Positions 50,317-58,860 of a DNA stretch of 64,000 bases are shown piece by piece (position 1 is the stretch's first letter; the number at the start of each line of letters is the position of its first letter). A program made the position numbers and the translations under genes. The notes beneath the pieces were generated by a model. It did not search any database. It had not been told where the DNA came from and saw only the letters and a list, made by a program, of their open reading frames with translations. Origin of the DNA: Streptosporangium saharense (lineage in GTDB: Bacteria; Actinomycetota; Actinomycetes; Streptosporangiales; Streptosporangiaceae). The stretch covers positions 186,001-250,000 of the forward strand of contig NZ_JACHJP010000010.1 in NCBI RefSeq assembly GCF_014203715.1. Direction: 5' to 3'.

Positions 50317-51396
50317 ATGTCTGTCGGGAGAGGAGACTCCGGCGGTGAGGCAGAATCGTCGCCCGTGAGGGAAGTTTTTTCCGGACAGCCTCAAACCGCC
50401 GACGATCCCGACCTGGCGCGGGCGCGGGGCGGGGACGACGCCGCGTTCACCCGTCTCGTACGGCCCCTGCGCGGCGAGCTGCACGCTCACTGCTACCGCA
50501 TGCTCGGCTCGTGCCACGACGCCGACGACGCGCTCCAGGACGCCCTGCTGCGCGCGTGGCGGGGGCTGGCCCGCTTCGAGGGACGCGCCTCGCTGCGCTC
50601 CTGGCTCTACACCGTGACCACCCGCACCTGCCTGGACATCATCGAGGCCAGGGGCAGGCGGGCGCTGCCCGTCGATCTCGGTCCGTCGAGCGAGCGGGCC
50701 GTCACCGGTGACGTCCCGCGCACCGACATCGCCTGGCTCGGCCCCTATCCCGACGCGGACCTGCCCGAGGGGCCCGCCTCGCGCTACGAGCAGCGCGAGG
50801 CCGTCGAACTCGCCTTCGTCGCGGCGCTGCACCACCTGCCGGGCAACCAGCGGGCGGCACTGCTGCTGTTCGAGGTGCTCGGGTTCTCCGTCGCCGAGAT
50901 CGCCGAGACGATGAACACCTCGGCCGCCTCGGTGAACTCCGCCCTGGCGCGGGCCCGCAGGGTCGTCGCCGAGCGGGTCCCCTCCGTCACCCAGCAGCGG
51001 ACGCTGCGCCGGATCGGTGACGCCAGGGTGCGGGAGATCGTCGCCGACTACTCGGCCGCGCTGGAACGCGGCGACGCCGACGCCCTGGTCGCGCTGCTCA
51101 CCGAGGACGTCACCTGGTCGATGCCGCCCATGACGCACTGGTACCGCGGCATCGAGGCGGTCACCGACTTCGCCGTACGGCTGCCGCTGACCTCGTGCGG
51201 GAGCTGGCGGCACCTGTCGGTCAGCGCGAACGGCCAGCCCGGCGTGGCCTCCTACCTGTGGAACGAGGAGGGGAAGGCGCATCTCGGCTGGTCGATCGAC
51301 GTGCTGACCCTGCGCGAGGACCGGATCGCGGAGATCACCTCCTTCGTCGGCTCCGGCCACTTCACGCGGTTCAGGCTGCCCGCCTCACTGCCCTGA
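50317..51396 (+). CDS. ECF sigma factor with C-terminal SnoaL-like domain
   Basis: A 359-residue sigma-70 of the SigX5/ECF type with extension. Sigma-2 is HAHCYRMLGSCHDADDALQDAL and RSWLYTVTTRTCLDII, sigma-4 is ALHHLPGNQRAALLLFEVLG and VNSALARARR. The last 130 residues form a SnoaL/NTF2-like domain (EIVADYSAALERGDADALV, VTWSMPPMTHWYRG), thought to replace an anti-sigma factor in control. Translation may begin at ATG 50317 or at the in-frame GTG 50365, which has CAGAAT 8 nt upstream and would be leaderless. Its end overlaps the convergent serine hydrolase gene by 12 bp. Confidence 0.9.
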   Translation: MSVGRGDSGGEAESSPVREVFSGQPQTADDPDLARARGGDDAAFTRLVRPLRGELHAHCYRMLGSCHDADDALQDALLRAWRGLARFEGRASLRSWLYTVTTRTCLDIIEARGRRALPVDLGPSSERAVTGDVPRTDIAWLGPYPDADLPEGPASRYEQREAVELAFVAALHHLPGNQRAALLLFEVLGFSVAEIAETMNTSAASVNSALARARRVVAERVPSVTQQRTLRRIGDARVREIVADYSAALERGDADALVALLTEDVTWSMPPMTHWYRGIEAVTDFAVRLPLTSCGSWRHLSVSANGQPGVASYLWNEEGKAHLGWSIDVLTLREDRIAEITSFVGSGHFTRFRLPASLP

Positions 51397-52242
51397 CCGG
51401 GTCGCGGCGAGGTAGATCCGCCTGGCCAGGGCGGTCGTCCGGGCGGTCGAGCCGCTCCAGGTGGCCGTCGAGGGGTGGGCGGTGAGCAGCACCATGATCC
51501 AGCGCTCGTCCTTTCCCACGAGACCGGTGGTGTGCAGCACCGGGTGACCGAGGTCGGGGACGGACACCGGACGGGCCTGGAACGAGGCGGTCCTTGCGGT
51601 GGGGGAGGTCTTCGCGCACCGGACCGGGGGTGTCGAGCCGTACCCCGACCAGCCCTGCTTGACCGCCCAGGGCCTGGGCACCGCGCCGGGGATGCCGAAG
51701 TACTGGTCGAAGCCGTCGGAGCCGCACCGCTCGGCGTTGCGCAGGTGGCCGAGGACGAGGTCGCGGACCCGCGGGGTGGCGCGGTCGAGGAGATAGCGGT
51801 AGGCGCGCACGACGTCCATCGCGCTGAGTGAGGTGTAGCCCCAGAACCCCGGCTTGTCGGCGGGCGGGGGAGCGGTGTCGGTCAGTCCGAGCCTGCGCGC
51901 GGTCCGCTCGACGATCCTCCCCCTGCCGCCCCTGGTCCAGAAGGAGGTCGCGGCGGCGTCGTCGCTGGCCCGGAGCATCCTGCCGAGCAGCGCGAGGTCG
52001 CTCCTGGGGACGACGCGGTGCGACTCCAGGTAGTCGATCGCGATCAGGATCTTCACCACCGACGCGGAACGGAACCTCCGGTGCGCGTCGTGCCGCGCGG
52101 TGACCCTGCCCGTCTGCCGGTCGAAGACGACGTATCCGGCGCGCACCCCGGCCGGGACGTACGGCGCGGCGGAGGCAGGGACGGCGGGGAGCAGGAGGAG
52201 CAGGGCGGTCATGATGATCGTCAGGGGGCGTCTCACCCGCAC
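51385..52242 (-). CDS. Secreted serine hydrolase (class A beta-lactamase-like fold)
   Basis: A 285-residue exported protein. A signal peptide (PLTIIMTALLLLLPAVPASA) is followed by a penicillin-recognising domain with SVVK at about residues 61-64 (active-site Ser) and SDD at about 93-95 in the SDN position. The KTG motif is replaced by HTTG. It may be a beta-lactamase relative or a peptidoglycan-related peptidase without beta-lactam activity. The GTG at 52242 gives a basic n-region before the signal peptide; other starts (52236, 52212) are possible. Confidence 0.75.
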   Translation of the reverse strand: MRVRRPLTIIMTALLLLLPAVPASAAPYVPAGVRAGYVVFDRQTGRVTARHDAHRRFRSASVVKILIAIDYLESHRVVPRSDLALLGRMLRASDDAAATSFWTRGGRGRIVERTARRLGLTDTAPPPADKPGFWGYTSLSAMDVVRAYRYLLDRATPRVRDLVLGHLRNAERCGSDGFDQYFGIPGAVPRPWAVKQGWSGYGSTPPVRCAKTSPTARTASFQARPVSVPDLGHPVLHTTGLVGKDERWIMVLLTAHPSTATWSGSTARTTALARRIYLAATRSGQ

Positions 52243-52335
52243 ATGCCTACCAGAACACGGCCCCTCCCGCGGGTCTCCCGGGTTACCTCCCACCCTAAAT
52301 GCAACTAAACATGTAGGAATTACTGGTTTTGATGT

Positions 52336-52341
52336 TATCGT
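52336..52341 (+). promoter_or_regulatory. -10 box TATCGT for the LLM operon
   Basis: TATCGT lies 6 nt before the ATG at 52348 with no ribosome site, indicating a leaderless operon transcript. The flanking 60 bp are unusually AT-rich. Confidence 0.45.
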
Positions 52342-52347
52342 CATGAC

Positions 52348-53535
52348 ATGTCGGCAGCTCATCTCCATCTCTCCGTCGCGCTGGACGGCGCGGGATGGCA
52401 CCCGGCGGCCTGGCGCGACCCGGCCGCCTCCCCGAAAGACCTGTTCACCGCCGCCTACTGGGCCGGACTCGTGGCCGAGGCCGAGCAAGGCCGGCTCGAC
52501 TTCGTCACCATCGAGGACACCGTCGCCCTGCAGACCAGCCGCCTCGACGGCCCGGACGGCCGCACCGACCAGGTGCGGGGCCGCTTCGACGCCGTCCTGC
52601 TGGCCTCGCGGATCGCCCCGCTGAGCCGGAGCATCGGGCTGGTGCCCACGGTCACGACCACCCACACCGAGCCCTTCCACGTCGCCAGCTCCCTGGCCAC
52701 CCTCGACTACGTCAGCGGCGGCAGGGCCGGATGGCGGGTGCAGCTTTCCGGCAGGCGCTCGGAGGCGGCCCACTTCGGCCGCCGTGAGGTCCCCGAGCTG
52801 GGGCCCGCCCAGGCCGTCGCCCTTGAGGACTACGCCATCTACCACGAGCTGTTCGGCGAGGCCGGGGATGTGGTCGAGGTCGTGCGCCGCCTCTGGGACA
52901 GCTGGGAGGACGACGCGGTGATCCGCGACGTCGCGACCGGCCGGTTCGTCGACCGCGAGAAGCTTCACTACGTCGACTACGAGGGACCCCACTTCAGCGT
53001 CAGGGGACCCTCGATCGTCCCGCGTCCCCCGCAGGGACAGCCGCTGGTCACCGCGCTGGCCCACTCGCGGCTGCCGTACGAGTTCGCCGCGCGTGGGGTG
53101 GACGTGGAGTACATCACGCCGCACGACGCCGACCAGGCGCGCGCCATCGTGGCGGAGATCCGCGAGATCGGCGGTGTCCAGCCGAAGGTCTTCGCCGACC
53201 TGGTCGTCTTCCTCGACGAGACCCAGCAGGCCGCCGAGGAGCGCAGGGCCAGGCTGGACGAGCTGGACGGCGCCGCGTACGCCTCGGATGCCAAGATCTT
53301 CGCCGGGACCCCGGAACAGCTCGCCGACCTCCTGCTCGACTGGCGTGAGACCGGTCTTGAGGGCTACCGGCTGCGCCCCGCCGTACTGCCGACGGATCTG
53401 AACGCGATCACCCGCACTCTGGTGCCCGAGCTGCGCCGTCGCGGAGCGTTCCGTGACGGGTACGAGGCGGGCACGCTCCGCGGCCACCTCGGGCTCGCCC
53501 GTCCCGCCAGCCGCTACGCAGGGAGCACCCGATGA
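52348..53535 (+). CDS. LLM flavin-dependent monooxygenase, operon gene 1
   Basis: A 395-residue luciferase-like monooxygenase of the NtaA/SnaA/DszA group. It has LFTAAYWAGLVAEAEQGRLD, FVTIEDTVAL, FHVASSLATLDYVSGGRAGW and GPSIVPRPPQGQPLVTALAH. Such enzymes use FMNH2 from a separate reductase to oxidise S- or N-containing compounds; the substrate here is unknown. It is the first of four LLM genes joined by 4-bp overlaps. Confidence 0.88.
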   Translation: MSAAHLHLSVALDGAGWHPAAWRDPAASPKDLFTAAYWAGLVAEAEQGRLDFVTIEDTVALQTSRLDGPDGRTDQVRGRFDAVLLASRIAPLSRSIGLVPTVTTTHTEPFHVASSLATLDYVSGGRAGWRVQLSGRRSEAAHFGRREVPELGPAQAVALEDYAIYHELFGEAGDVVEVVRRLWDSWEDDAVIRDVATGRFVDREKLHYVDYEGPHFSVRGPSIVPRPPQGQPLVTALAHSRLPYEFAARGVDVEYITPHDADQARAIVAEIREIGGVQPKVFADLVVFLDETQQAAEERRARLDELDGAAYASDAKIFAGTPEQLADLLLDWRETGLEGYRLRPAVLPTDLNAITRTLVPELRRRGAFRDGYEAGTLRGHLGLARPASRYAGSTR

Positions 53536-54860
53536 AGCAGGTCATCCTCGCCGCCCACTTCCCCGGTGTGAACAACCAGACGGTGTGGAGCGATCCAGCC
53601 TCGGGCAGTCAGATCGACTTCTCCTCCTTCGTCCACCTCGCGCGGGCCGCGGAGCGCGGCCGGTTCGACTTCTTCTTCCTCGCCGACGGCCAGCGGCTGC
53701 GCGAGCAGCGCGGCAGGATCCACGACCTCGACGTGGTCGGCCGTCCCGACTCGCTCACCGTGCTCGCCGGGCTGGCCGCCGTCACCGACCACCTGGGCCT
53801 GGCCGGGACGATCAACGCCACCTTCAACGAGCCCTACGAACTCGCCCGCAAGCTCGCCACCCTCGACCACCTGTCCGGCGGCAGGGCCGGGTGGAACGTG
53901 GTCACCTCCTCCGACGCCTTCACCGGGGAGAACTTCCGCAGGGGCGGCTACCTGGACTACTCGGAGCGCTACGCGCGGGCCGCGGAGTTCGTGCGGACCG
54001 TGCGCGAGCTGTGGGACTCCTGGAAGGCCGAGGACCTCGTCGCCGACCCCGCGACCGGGTTCTTCGCCTCGGCGAACGCCGGGGAGTTCGCCCACCACGG
54101 CACCTTCTTCGACATCGAGGGCCGCTTCAACGTGCCGCGCGCCCCGCAGGGGCACCCGCTGACCATCCAGGCCGGGGACTCCGACGAGGGCAGGGAGTTC
54201 GCCGCCGCCCACGCCGACGCCATCTTCTCCAGGCACGGCACGCTTGAGGACGGCAAGGTCTTCTACCGCGACGTCAAGGCCAGGGTCGTGGCCAACGGCA
54301 GGTCGCCCGACTCGCTGAAGGTCCTGCCCGGGGTCACCTTCGCGCTCGGCGACACCGACGCCGAGGCCCAGGAGAACGCCGACCACGTCCGGCGTCAGCA
54401 GGTCAGCCCGCAGACCGCGATCCTGCTGCTGGAGCAGGTCTGGAACCGCGACCTGTCGTCCTACGACCCGGAGGGGCCGCTGCCGGAGATCGACCCGCTC
54501 GTCTCCGAGGAGGAGTCGATCAGCAGGGGCCGTACCCGGCTGACCAGGGACCCGCTGGAGACGGCCGCGCGCTGGCGGGCCCTGGCCGAGGAGAAGCGGC
54601 TCGGCATCCGCGACCTGATCATCGAGGTCACCGGCAGGCAGTCCTTCATCGGCTCGCCCGGCACGGTTGCCGAGCAGATCAACGCGTTCGTGCAGGAGGA
54701 CGCCGCCGACGGCTTCATCCTGGTGCCGCATCTCGTCCCGGCCGGTCTGGACGAGTTCGTGGACAGGGTCGTCCCGCTGCTGCAGGAGCGTGGCGTGCTG
54801 CGCACCGAGTACGGCACGAGCACCCTGCGGGGCCACCTCGGGCTGGAGGGCGGAGCGTGA
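53532..54860 (+). CDS. NtaA/DmoA family FMN-dependent monooxygenase, operon gene 2
   Basis: A 442-residue LLM enzyme of the nitrilotriacetate/dimethyl sulfide monooxygenase type. It begins MKQVILAAHFPGVNNQTVW and has GRFDFFFLADGQRLRE, NEPYELARKLATLDHLSGGR, AGWNVVTSSDAFTGENFRRG and FNVPRAPQGHPLTIQAGDSD. It needs reduced FMN from a partner not encoded here. It overlaps both neighbours by 4 bp. Confidence 0.9.
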   Translation: MKQVILAAHFPGVNNQTVWSDPASGSQIDFSSFVHLARAAERGRFDFFFLADGQRLREQRGRIHDLDVVGRPDSLTVLAGLAAVTDHLGLAGTINATFNEPYELARKLATLDHLSGGRAGWNVVTSSDAFTGENFRRGGYLDYSERYARAAEFVRTVRELWDSWKAEDLVADPATGFFASANAGEFAHHGTFFDIEGRFNVPRAPQGHPLTIQAGDSDEGREFAAAHADAIFSRHGTLEDGKVFYRDVKARVVANGRSPDSLKVLPGVTFALGDTDAEAQENADHVRRQQVSPQTAILLLEQVWNRDLSSYDPEGPLPEIDPLVSEEESISRGRTRLTRDPLETAARWRALAEEKRLGIRDLIIEVTGRQSFIGSPGTVAEQINAFVQEDAADGFILVPHLVPAGLDEFVDRVVPLLQERGVLRTEYGTSTLRGHLGLEGGA

Positions 54861-55927
54861 AGTTCCTCGCCATCACCCTGATCGTCCACGGACCCCACCC
54901 GATCACCGGTGAGCTGAAGCCGACCAACGCGCGCCTGCGCGAGGTCGTGGACAACGCGGTCCTGGCCGAGGAACTCGGCTTCGACGGCTTCGGCGTCGGC
55001 GAGCGGCACGAACGCCCGTTCATCTCCTCCTCCCCGCCGGTCGTGCTGAGCCACATCGCCGCCAGAACGTCCAGGATCAGGCTGTTCACCGCGGTCACCA
55101 CGCTGAGCCTGCTCGACCCGGTCAGGGCCTTCGAGGACTACTCGACGCTCGACCACCTCTCCGACGGGCGCCTCGAACTGATCATCGGCAAGGGGAACGG
55201 CGCCGCCCAGGCCAAGCTCTTCCACGTGACCCCCGAGGACCAGTGGGAACGCAACCGCGAGGGCTACGAGCTGTTCCGCCGCCTGTGGCGGGAGGACAAG
55301 GTCACCTGGTCGGGCAGCTTCCGGCCCTCACTCGACGAGGCGGAGGCGCTGCCGCGCCCGCTGCAGCGGCCGATCCGCGTCTGGCACGGCAGCGCGACCA
55401 GCAGGGAGTCGGTCGAGCTGGCCGCCCTGTACGGTGACCCGCTCTTCTCCGCCAACGTCACCAACCCCGTCGAGCCGTACGCCGAACTGGTCCGTCACTA
55501 CCGGGAGCGGTGGGAGTTCCACGGCCACGACCCCGCCGACGCGCTCGTCGGGGCGGGCAGCGCCGGGCTCTACGTGGCGAGGAACTCCCAGGAGGCGGTC
55601 GAGACCTACCGGCCGATCTTCGACGCCAGGCTGGAGCTGTTCAGGAAGGCCGGGGTCGATCCGGTCTTTCACACGATCGAGGACGCCGTCGAGCGCAGCT
55701 CCATCCTGGTCGGCAGCCCCCAGCAGATCATCGACAAGGTCCACCGCTACCACGAACGGCTCGGGCACGAGGTCATGCACCTGTCCGCCGACGCCGACGG
55801 CCTGACCGACAAGCAGCACCGGGCCAGCCTCGAACTCTTCCAGAGCGACGTCGCCCCCGTGCTGCGCAGGGAGATCCCCAGCAGGCCCTTCCCCGGACAC
55901 GAAAGCCAGCACGAAAGGCAGTCATGA
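54857..55927 (+). CDS. LLM flavin-dependent oxidoreductase, operon gene 3
   Basis: A 356-residue luciferase-like protein (FLAITLIVHGPHPITGEL, EELGFDGFGVGERHERPFIS, LFTAVTTLSLLDPVRAFEDY, LIIGKGNGAAQAKLFHVTPE). The sequence is closer to bacterial luciferase-like and F420-type oxidoreductases than to NtaA. Its cofactor (FMN or F420) cannot be settled. It is translationally coupled to genes 2 and 4. Confidence 0.85.
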   Translation: MKFLAITLIVHGPHPITGELKPTNARLREVVDNAVLAEELGFDGFGVGERHERPFISSSPPVVLSHIAARTSRIRLFTAVTTLSLLDPVRAFEDYSTLDHLSDGRLELIIGKGNGAAQAKLFHVTPEDQWERNREGYELFRRLWREDKVTWSGSFRPSLDEAEALPRPLQRPIRVWHGSATSRESVELAALYGDPLFSANVTNPVEPYAELVRHYRERWEFHGHDPADALVGAGSAGLYVARNSQEAVETYRPIFDARLELFRKAGVDPVFHTIEDAVERSSILVGSPQQIIDKVHRYHERLGHEVMHLSADADGLTDKQHRASLELFQSDVAPVLRREIPSRPFPGHESQHERQS

Positions 55928-57042
55928 CGTCGCTGTCCATCCTCGACCTGTCCCCGATCCCGTCGGGCGGCACGGTCACGGACGCCCTCAACAACACCAT
56001 CGACCTGGCGAAACGTGCCGAGGAGTTCGGCTACCGGCGCTACTGGCTGGCCGAGCACCACTTCGCCCCCGGCGTGGCCAGCGCGGCGCCCGCCGTCCTC
56101 ATCGCCCTGGTGGCCGCGGCGACCAGCACGATCAGGGTCGGCTCGGGGGCCGTGCAGCTCGGCCACCAGACGGCGCTGGCCGTGGTCGAGCAGTTCGGCC
56201 TGATCGACGCGCTGTATCCGGGCAGGATCGACCTCGGTCTCGGCCGCTCCGGGCAGCGCAGGACCGAACTGCTGGCCGAGGCGAGCAAGCCCCCGGCGCC
56301 GCCCAGGGCCGCCCAGGTCGTGGACGGGCTGCTCATCCCCGAGCCGTTCTCCTTCGCGGCCCTGGCCGCCTCCCCGGTCTTCACGCTGCAGTCCTCGCTG
56401 CTGCAGCAGCCGGGGGCGCAGAGCCCGGACTTCGCCGACCAGGTGGACGACATCGCCGCCCTCATCGCCGGGACCTACCGCTCCGAGGAGGGACTGGCCG
56501 CGCACGCCGTACCGGGGGAGGGGGCGCAGGTCGAGCTGTGGGTCCTGGGCAGCAGCGGCGGCCAGAGCGCCCAGGTCGCCGGGGAGCGCGGCCTGCCGTT
56601 CGCGGCGAACTACCACGTCAGCCCGTCCAACGTGCTTGAGGCGGCGCAGGCCTACCGGGAGGCGTTCAAGCCGTCGCGCGTCCTGTCGGCGCCGCGTCTG
56701 GTGGTCTCCGCGGACGTGGTCGTGGCCGAGGACGACGAGACGGCCCGTGAGCTGGCCTCGCCGTACGGGCTGTGGGTGCGCAGCATCCGCAGGGGGGAGG
56801 GGGCGATTCCGTTCCCGACGCCCGAGCAGGCCGCGGCCCACGAGTGGACTGAGGAGGACCGTGCGCTGGTCGCCGACCGGGTCAGCACCCAGTTCGTCGG
56901 CTCGCCGCGGACCGTCGCCGAACGGCTGCGCGTCCTGCGCGACGTCACCGGCGCCGACGAGCTGCTCGTGACGACCATCACCCACGACCACGCCGACCGG
57001 GTGCGCTCCTACGAGCTGCTCGCCCAGGAGTGGGACGCCTGA
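55924..57042 (+). CDS. MsnO8-type LLM oxidoreductase, operon gene 4
   Basis: A 372-residue LLM protein with the N-terminal pattern LSILDLSPIPSGGTVTDALN, GYRRYWLAEHHFAPGVASAA and GSGAVQLGHQTALAVVEQFG of the MsnO8 group. It is the last gene of the four-gene LLM operon, which ends in a strong terminator. The ATG at 55924 overlaps the stop of gene 3; the frame is open further upstream, but that is gene 3 read in another frame. Confidence 0.88.
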   Translation: MTSLSILDLSPIPSGGTVTDALNNTIDLAKRAEEFGYRRYWLAEHHFAPGVASAAPAVLIALVAAATSTIRVGSGAVQLGHQTALAVVEQFGLIDALYPGRIDLGLGRSGQRRTELLAEASKPPAPPRAAQVVDGLLIPEPFSFAALAASPVFTLQSSLLQQPGAQSPDFADQVDDIAALIAGTYRSEEGLAAHAVPGEGAQVELWVLGSSGGQSAQVAGERGLPFAANYHVSPSNVLEAAQAYREAFKPSRVLSAPRLVVSADVVVAEDDETARELASPYGLWVRSIRRGEGAIPFPTPEQAAAHEWTEEDRALVADRVSTQFVGSPRTVAERLRVLRDVTGADELLVTTITHDHADRVRSYELLAQEWDA

Positions 57043-57047
57043 ACGGG

Positions 57048-57082
57048 CGCGGCCCCGCCGGAGGGAGACCGGCGGGGCCGCG
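57048..57082. terminator. Bidirectional terminator, 14-bp perfect stem
   Basis: CGCGGCCCCGCCGG and its exact complement flank a 7-nt loop, between the convergent LLM operon and the exported hydrolase gene. Confidence 0.8.
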
Positions 57083-57089
57083 TTCATGC

Positions 57090-58076
57090 TCAGCCGAAGA
57101 AGCCCGTCAGGTGGCCGACGACCGCGGCGGGCCGTTCCTCGACGAAGTAGTGGCCCGTCCCGGTCAGCTCGGCGACGCGGACGTCGGCCGCCTGGGTGGG
57201 CAGCACCTCGTTCATGCGTGGGTAGAAGGCGCTGTGCGCCAGGCCGAGCGTCGGCGCCGCCACCTTTCCGTACGACCCGTAGTCCTCGATGTCCTGGCTG
57301 AAAGCGCGATACCAGCTGTTTCCGCCACGGATGGCGTCGGGGGAGGAATAGGCCTTCGCGTAGATCGCGCGGTCACGGTCGCCGATCGCGGATTTGTCCA
57401 CCAGGAGATAGTCGAATATCCAGTCCACCAGATATCGGGACCTGCCGGAGACGAGCTGCTCGGGAAGTCCCTGAACCTGGTTGAACGCGAACCACCACGG
57501 AAAGAACGGCTGCCCCGGCTGCGGCAGCATGCGGAACTCGTAGTAGGACTCGTCGGGGTGGGTGACGTCGAGCAGCGCCAGTTTCCTGGTCGCCTCGGGG
57601 TGGTTGACGGCGAAGCTGAAGGCGATCATGGCGCCGACGTCGTGTCCGGCGATGTTCACCCTGTCGTGGCCGAGCACGCGCACCAGCTCGCGCACGTCCC
57701 GGGCCATCGTCTTCTTGTCGTATCCGGAGGAGGGCTTGCCCGAGCCGCCCATGCCGCGCAGGTCGACGACGGTGACCCGGTAGCGGGCGGCGAGCGCGGG
57801 CAGGACCTTGCGGTACTCCCACCAGGTCTGGGGCCAGCCGGGCAGCAGGACCAGCGGCTCACCCCTTCCCCCGGTCACGTAGTGCAGCCGGACGCCGTTC
57901 ACCTCGGCGTGGCGGCTGGTGAAACCGCCGGGCAGGGAGCGCGCCAGTTCCGCGTCCGAGGGGACCGAAGGGCCCCCCGATCTCTCCGTCGCGGAGGCGG
58001 GGGCGGCGCCGCCCGTCGCGGCCAGCGCTATCGCCCCGGCGCCCAGTGTCATCGCGTTGCGTCTTCCCATCGACAC
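57090..58076 (-). CDS. Tat-type exported alpha/beta hydrolase (epoxide hydrolase-like)
   Basis: A 328-residue hydrolase with an N-terminal signal containing twin Arg (MGRRNAMTLGAGAIALAATG), probably a Tat substrate. The hydrolase domain has VLLPGWPQTWWEYRKVLPAL (HGxP-like), DLRGMGGSGKP and nucleophile Asp in NIAGHDVGAMIAFSFA, as in epoxide hydrolases and haloalkane dehalogenases, with the catalytic His in LTGTGHYFVEERP. GTG 58076 is preferred (GAGGAGAGG 9 nt upstream); ATG 58070 is also possible. Confidence 0.85.
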   Translation of the reverse strand: MSMGRRNAMTLGAGAIALAATGGAAPASATERSGGPSVPSDAELARSLPGGFTSRHAEVNGVRLHYVTGGRGEPLVLLPGWPQTWWEYRKVLPALAARYRVTVVDLRGMGGSGKPSSGYDKKTMARDVRELVRVLGHDRVNIAGHDVGAMIAFSFAVNHPEATRKLALLDVTHPDESYYEFRMLPQPGQPFFPWWFAFNQVQGLPEQLVSGRSRYLVDWIFDYLLVDKSAIGDRDRAIYAKAYSSPDAIRGGNSWYRAFSQDIEDYGSYGKVAAPTLGLAHSAFYPRMNEVLPTQAADVRVAELTGTGHYFVEERPAAVVGHLTGFFG

Positions 58077-58239
58077 TCGGGAAATCCTCTCCTCGGCCGT
58101 GTGATGAATCCCCGATCCAGGCGGAACCGGGCGGACCGGTCCGGTTTCCGCTGAACGCTCGGGCAGATCATCTCCCATTCGGCCAAGAAGAACACCCCCC
58201 AATCCGGGGTATTGTCCTCCCCGTTTAAGGGCGATAACC

Positions 58240-58261
58240 GGATAAATGCCGTCATTTATCC
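58240..58261. promoter_or_regulatory. Inverted repeat upstream of the exported hydrolase
   Basis: GGATAAATG and CATTTATCC form a perfect 9-bp dyad with a CCGT spacer. It sits between the cupin stop and the hydrolase start, in unusually AT-rich DNA, and is a likely operator. Confidence 0.55.
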
Positions 58262-58285
58262 TTAAATCGTGATAACAGGATGAAA

Positions 58286-58750
58286 CTAGCGCTGAGACGT
58301 CAGGACCGGGCCTGTCCAGGACAGTTCGTCGAGGTTGACCACGATCGCCTCCTGGGTGCTGCGCGCGATCACCACGATCGCCTCCGTCTCCGGGTCGGGA
58401 TTCTCCTCCCGATGCGGGACGTACGGCGGCACGAAGATGTAGTCGCCGGGCCGGGTGTCCACCCGGACCTCGACCGGCTCCTCTCCCTCGACGTCGAGGA
58501 AGACGAACGACGGGGTGCCGCTGACCACGTAGATCGCCGTCTCCGACTCCCCGTGGTGGTGGTTGGCCGAGACGGTGGCCGGGGCGACGTGGGTCTGGCC
58601 CATCCACAGCCGGCGTGAGCCGACGGTCTCGCCGCTGATCGCCGCGTGCCTGCGCATGCCCGAGGTCTGGGCCGTCTCCGCGGTCAGGCCCGTGGGCGCG
58701 ATGTGGTGCAGCCTGCGGTGGAAGGGATCCTCGGGAATGACGATCGACAT
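58286..58750 (-). CDS. Cupin-domain protein
   Basis: A 154-residue single cupin. The metal site is visible as His residues in SANHHHGESETAIYVV and the second motif in GDYIFVPPYVPHREENPD. Conserved Glu follows the His pair. It may be a small dioxygenase or sugar/isomerase-like enzyme. AAGGAG precedes the ATG by 5 nt. It lies just upstream of the exported hydrolase gene on the same strand. Confidence 0.85.
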   Translation of the reverse strand: MSIVIPEDPFHRRLHHIAPTGLTAETAQTSGMRRHAAISGETVGSRRLWMGQTHVAPATVSANHHHGESETAIYVVSGTPSFVFLDVEGEEPVEVRVDTRPGDYIFVPPYVPHREENPDPETEAIVVIARSTQEAIVVNLDELSWTGPVLTSQR

Positions 58751-58792
58751 CGGGGCTCCTTGTCTGGAAAACCCATCAAAAATACATGAAAT

Positions 58793-58846
58793 ACGGTACG
58801 GCCACGCCGCACGGAGAAATTTCCCCCGTGGGCGTGGCCGTACCGT
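58793..58846 (-). terminator. Terminator downstream of the antiporter operon
   Basis: A perfect 16-bp outer stem (ACGGTACGGCCACGCC with its complement) encloses a second CACGG/CCGTG stem. It lies 15 bp after the antiporter stop on the minus strand. Confidence 0.75.
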
Positions 58847-58860
58847 GTCGCGCTCCTGGA

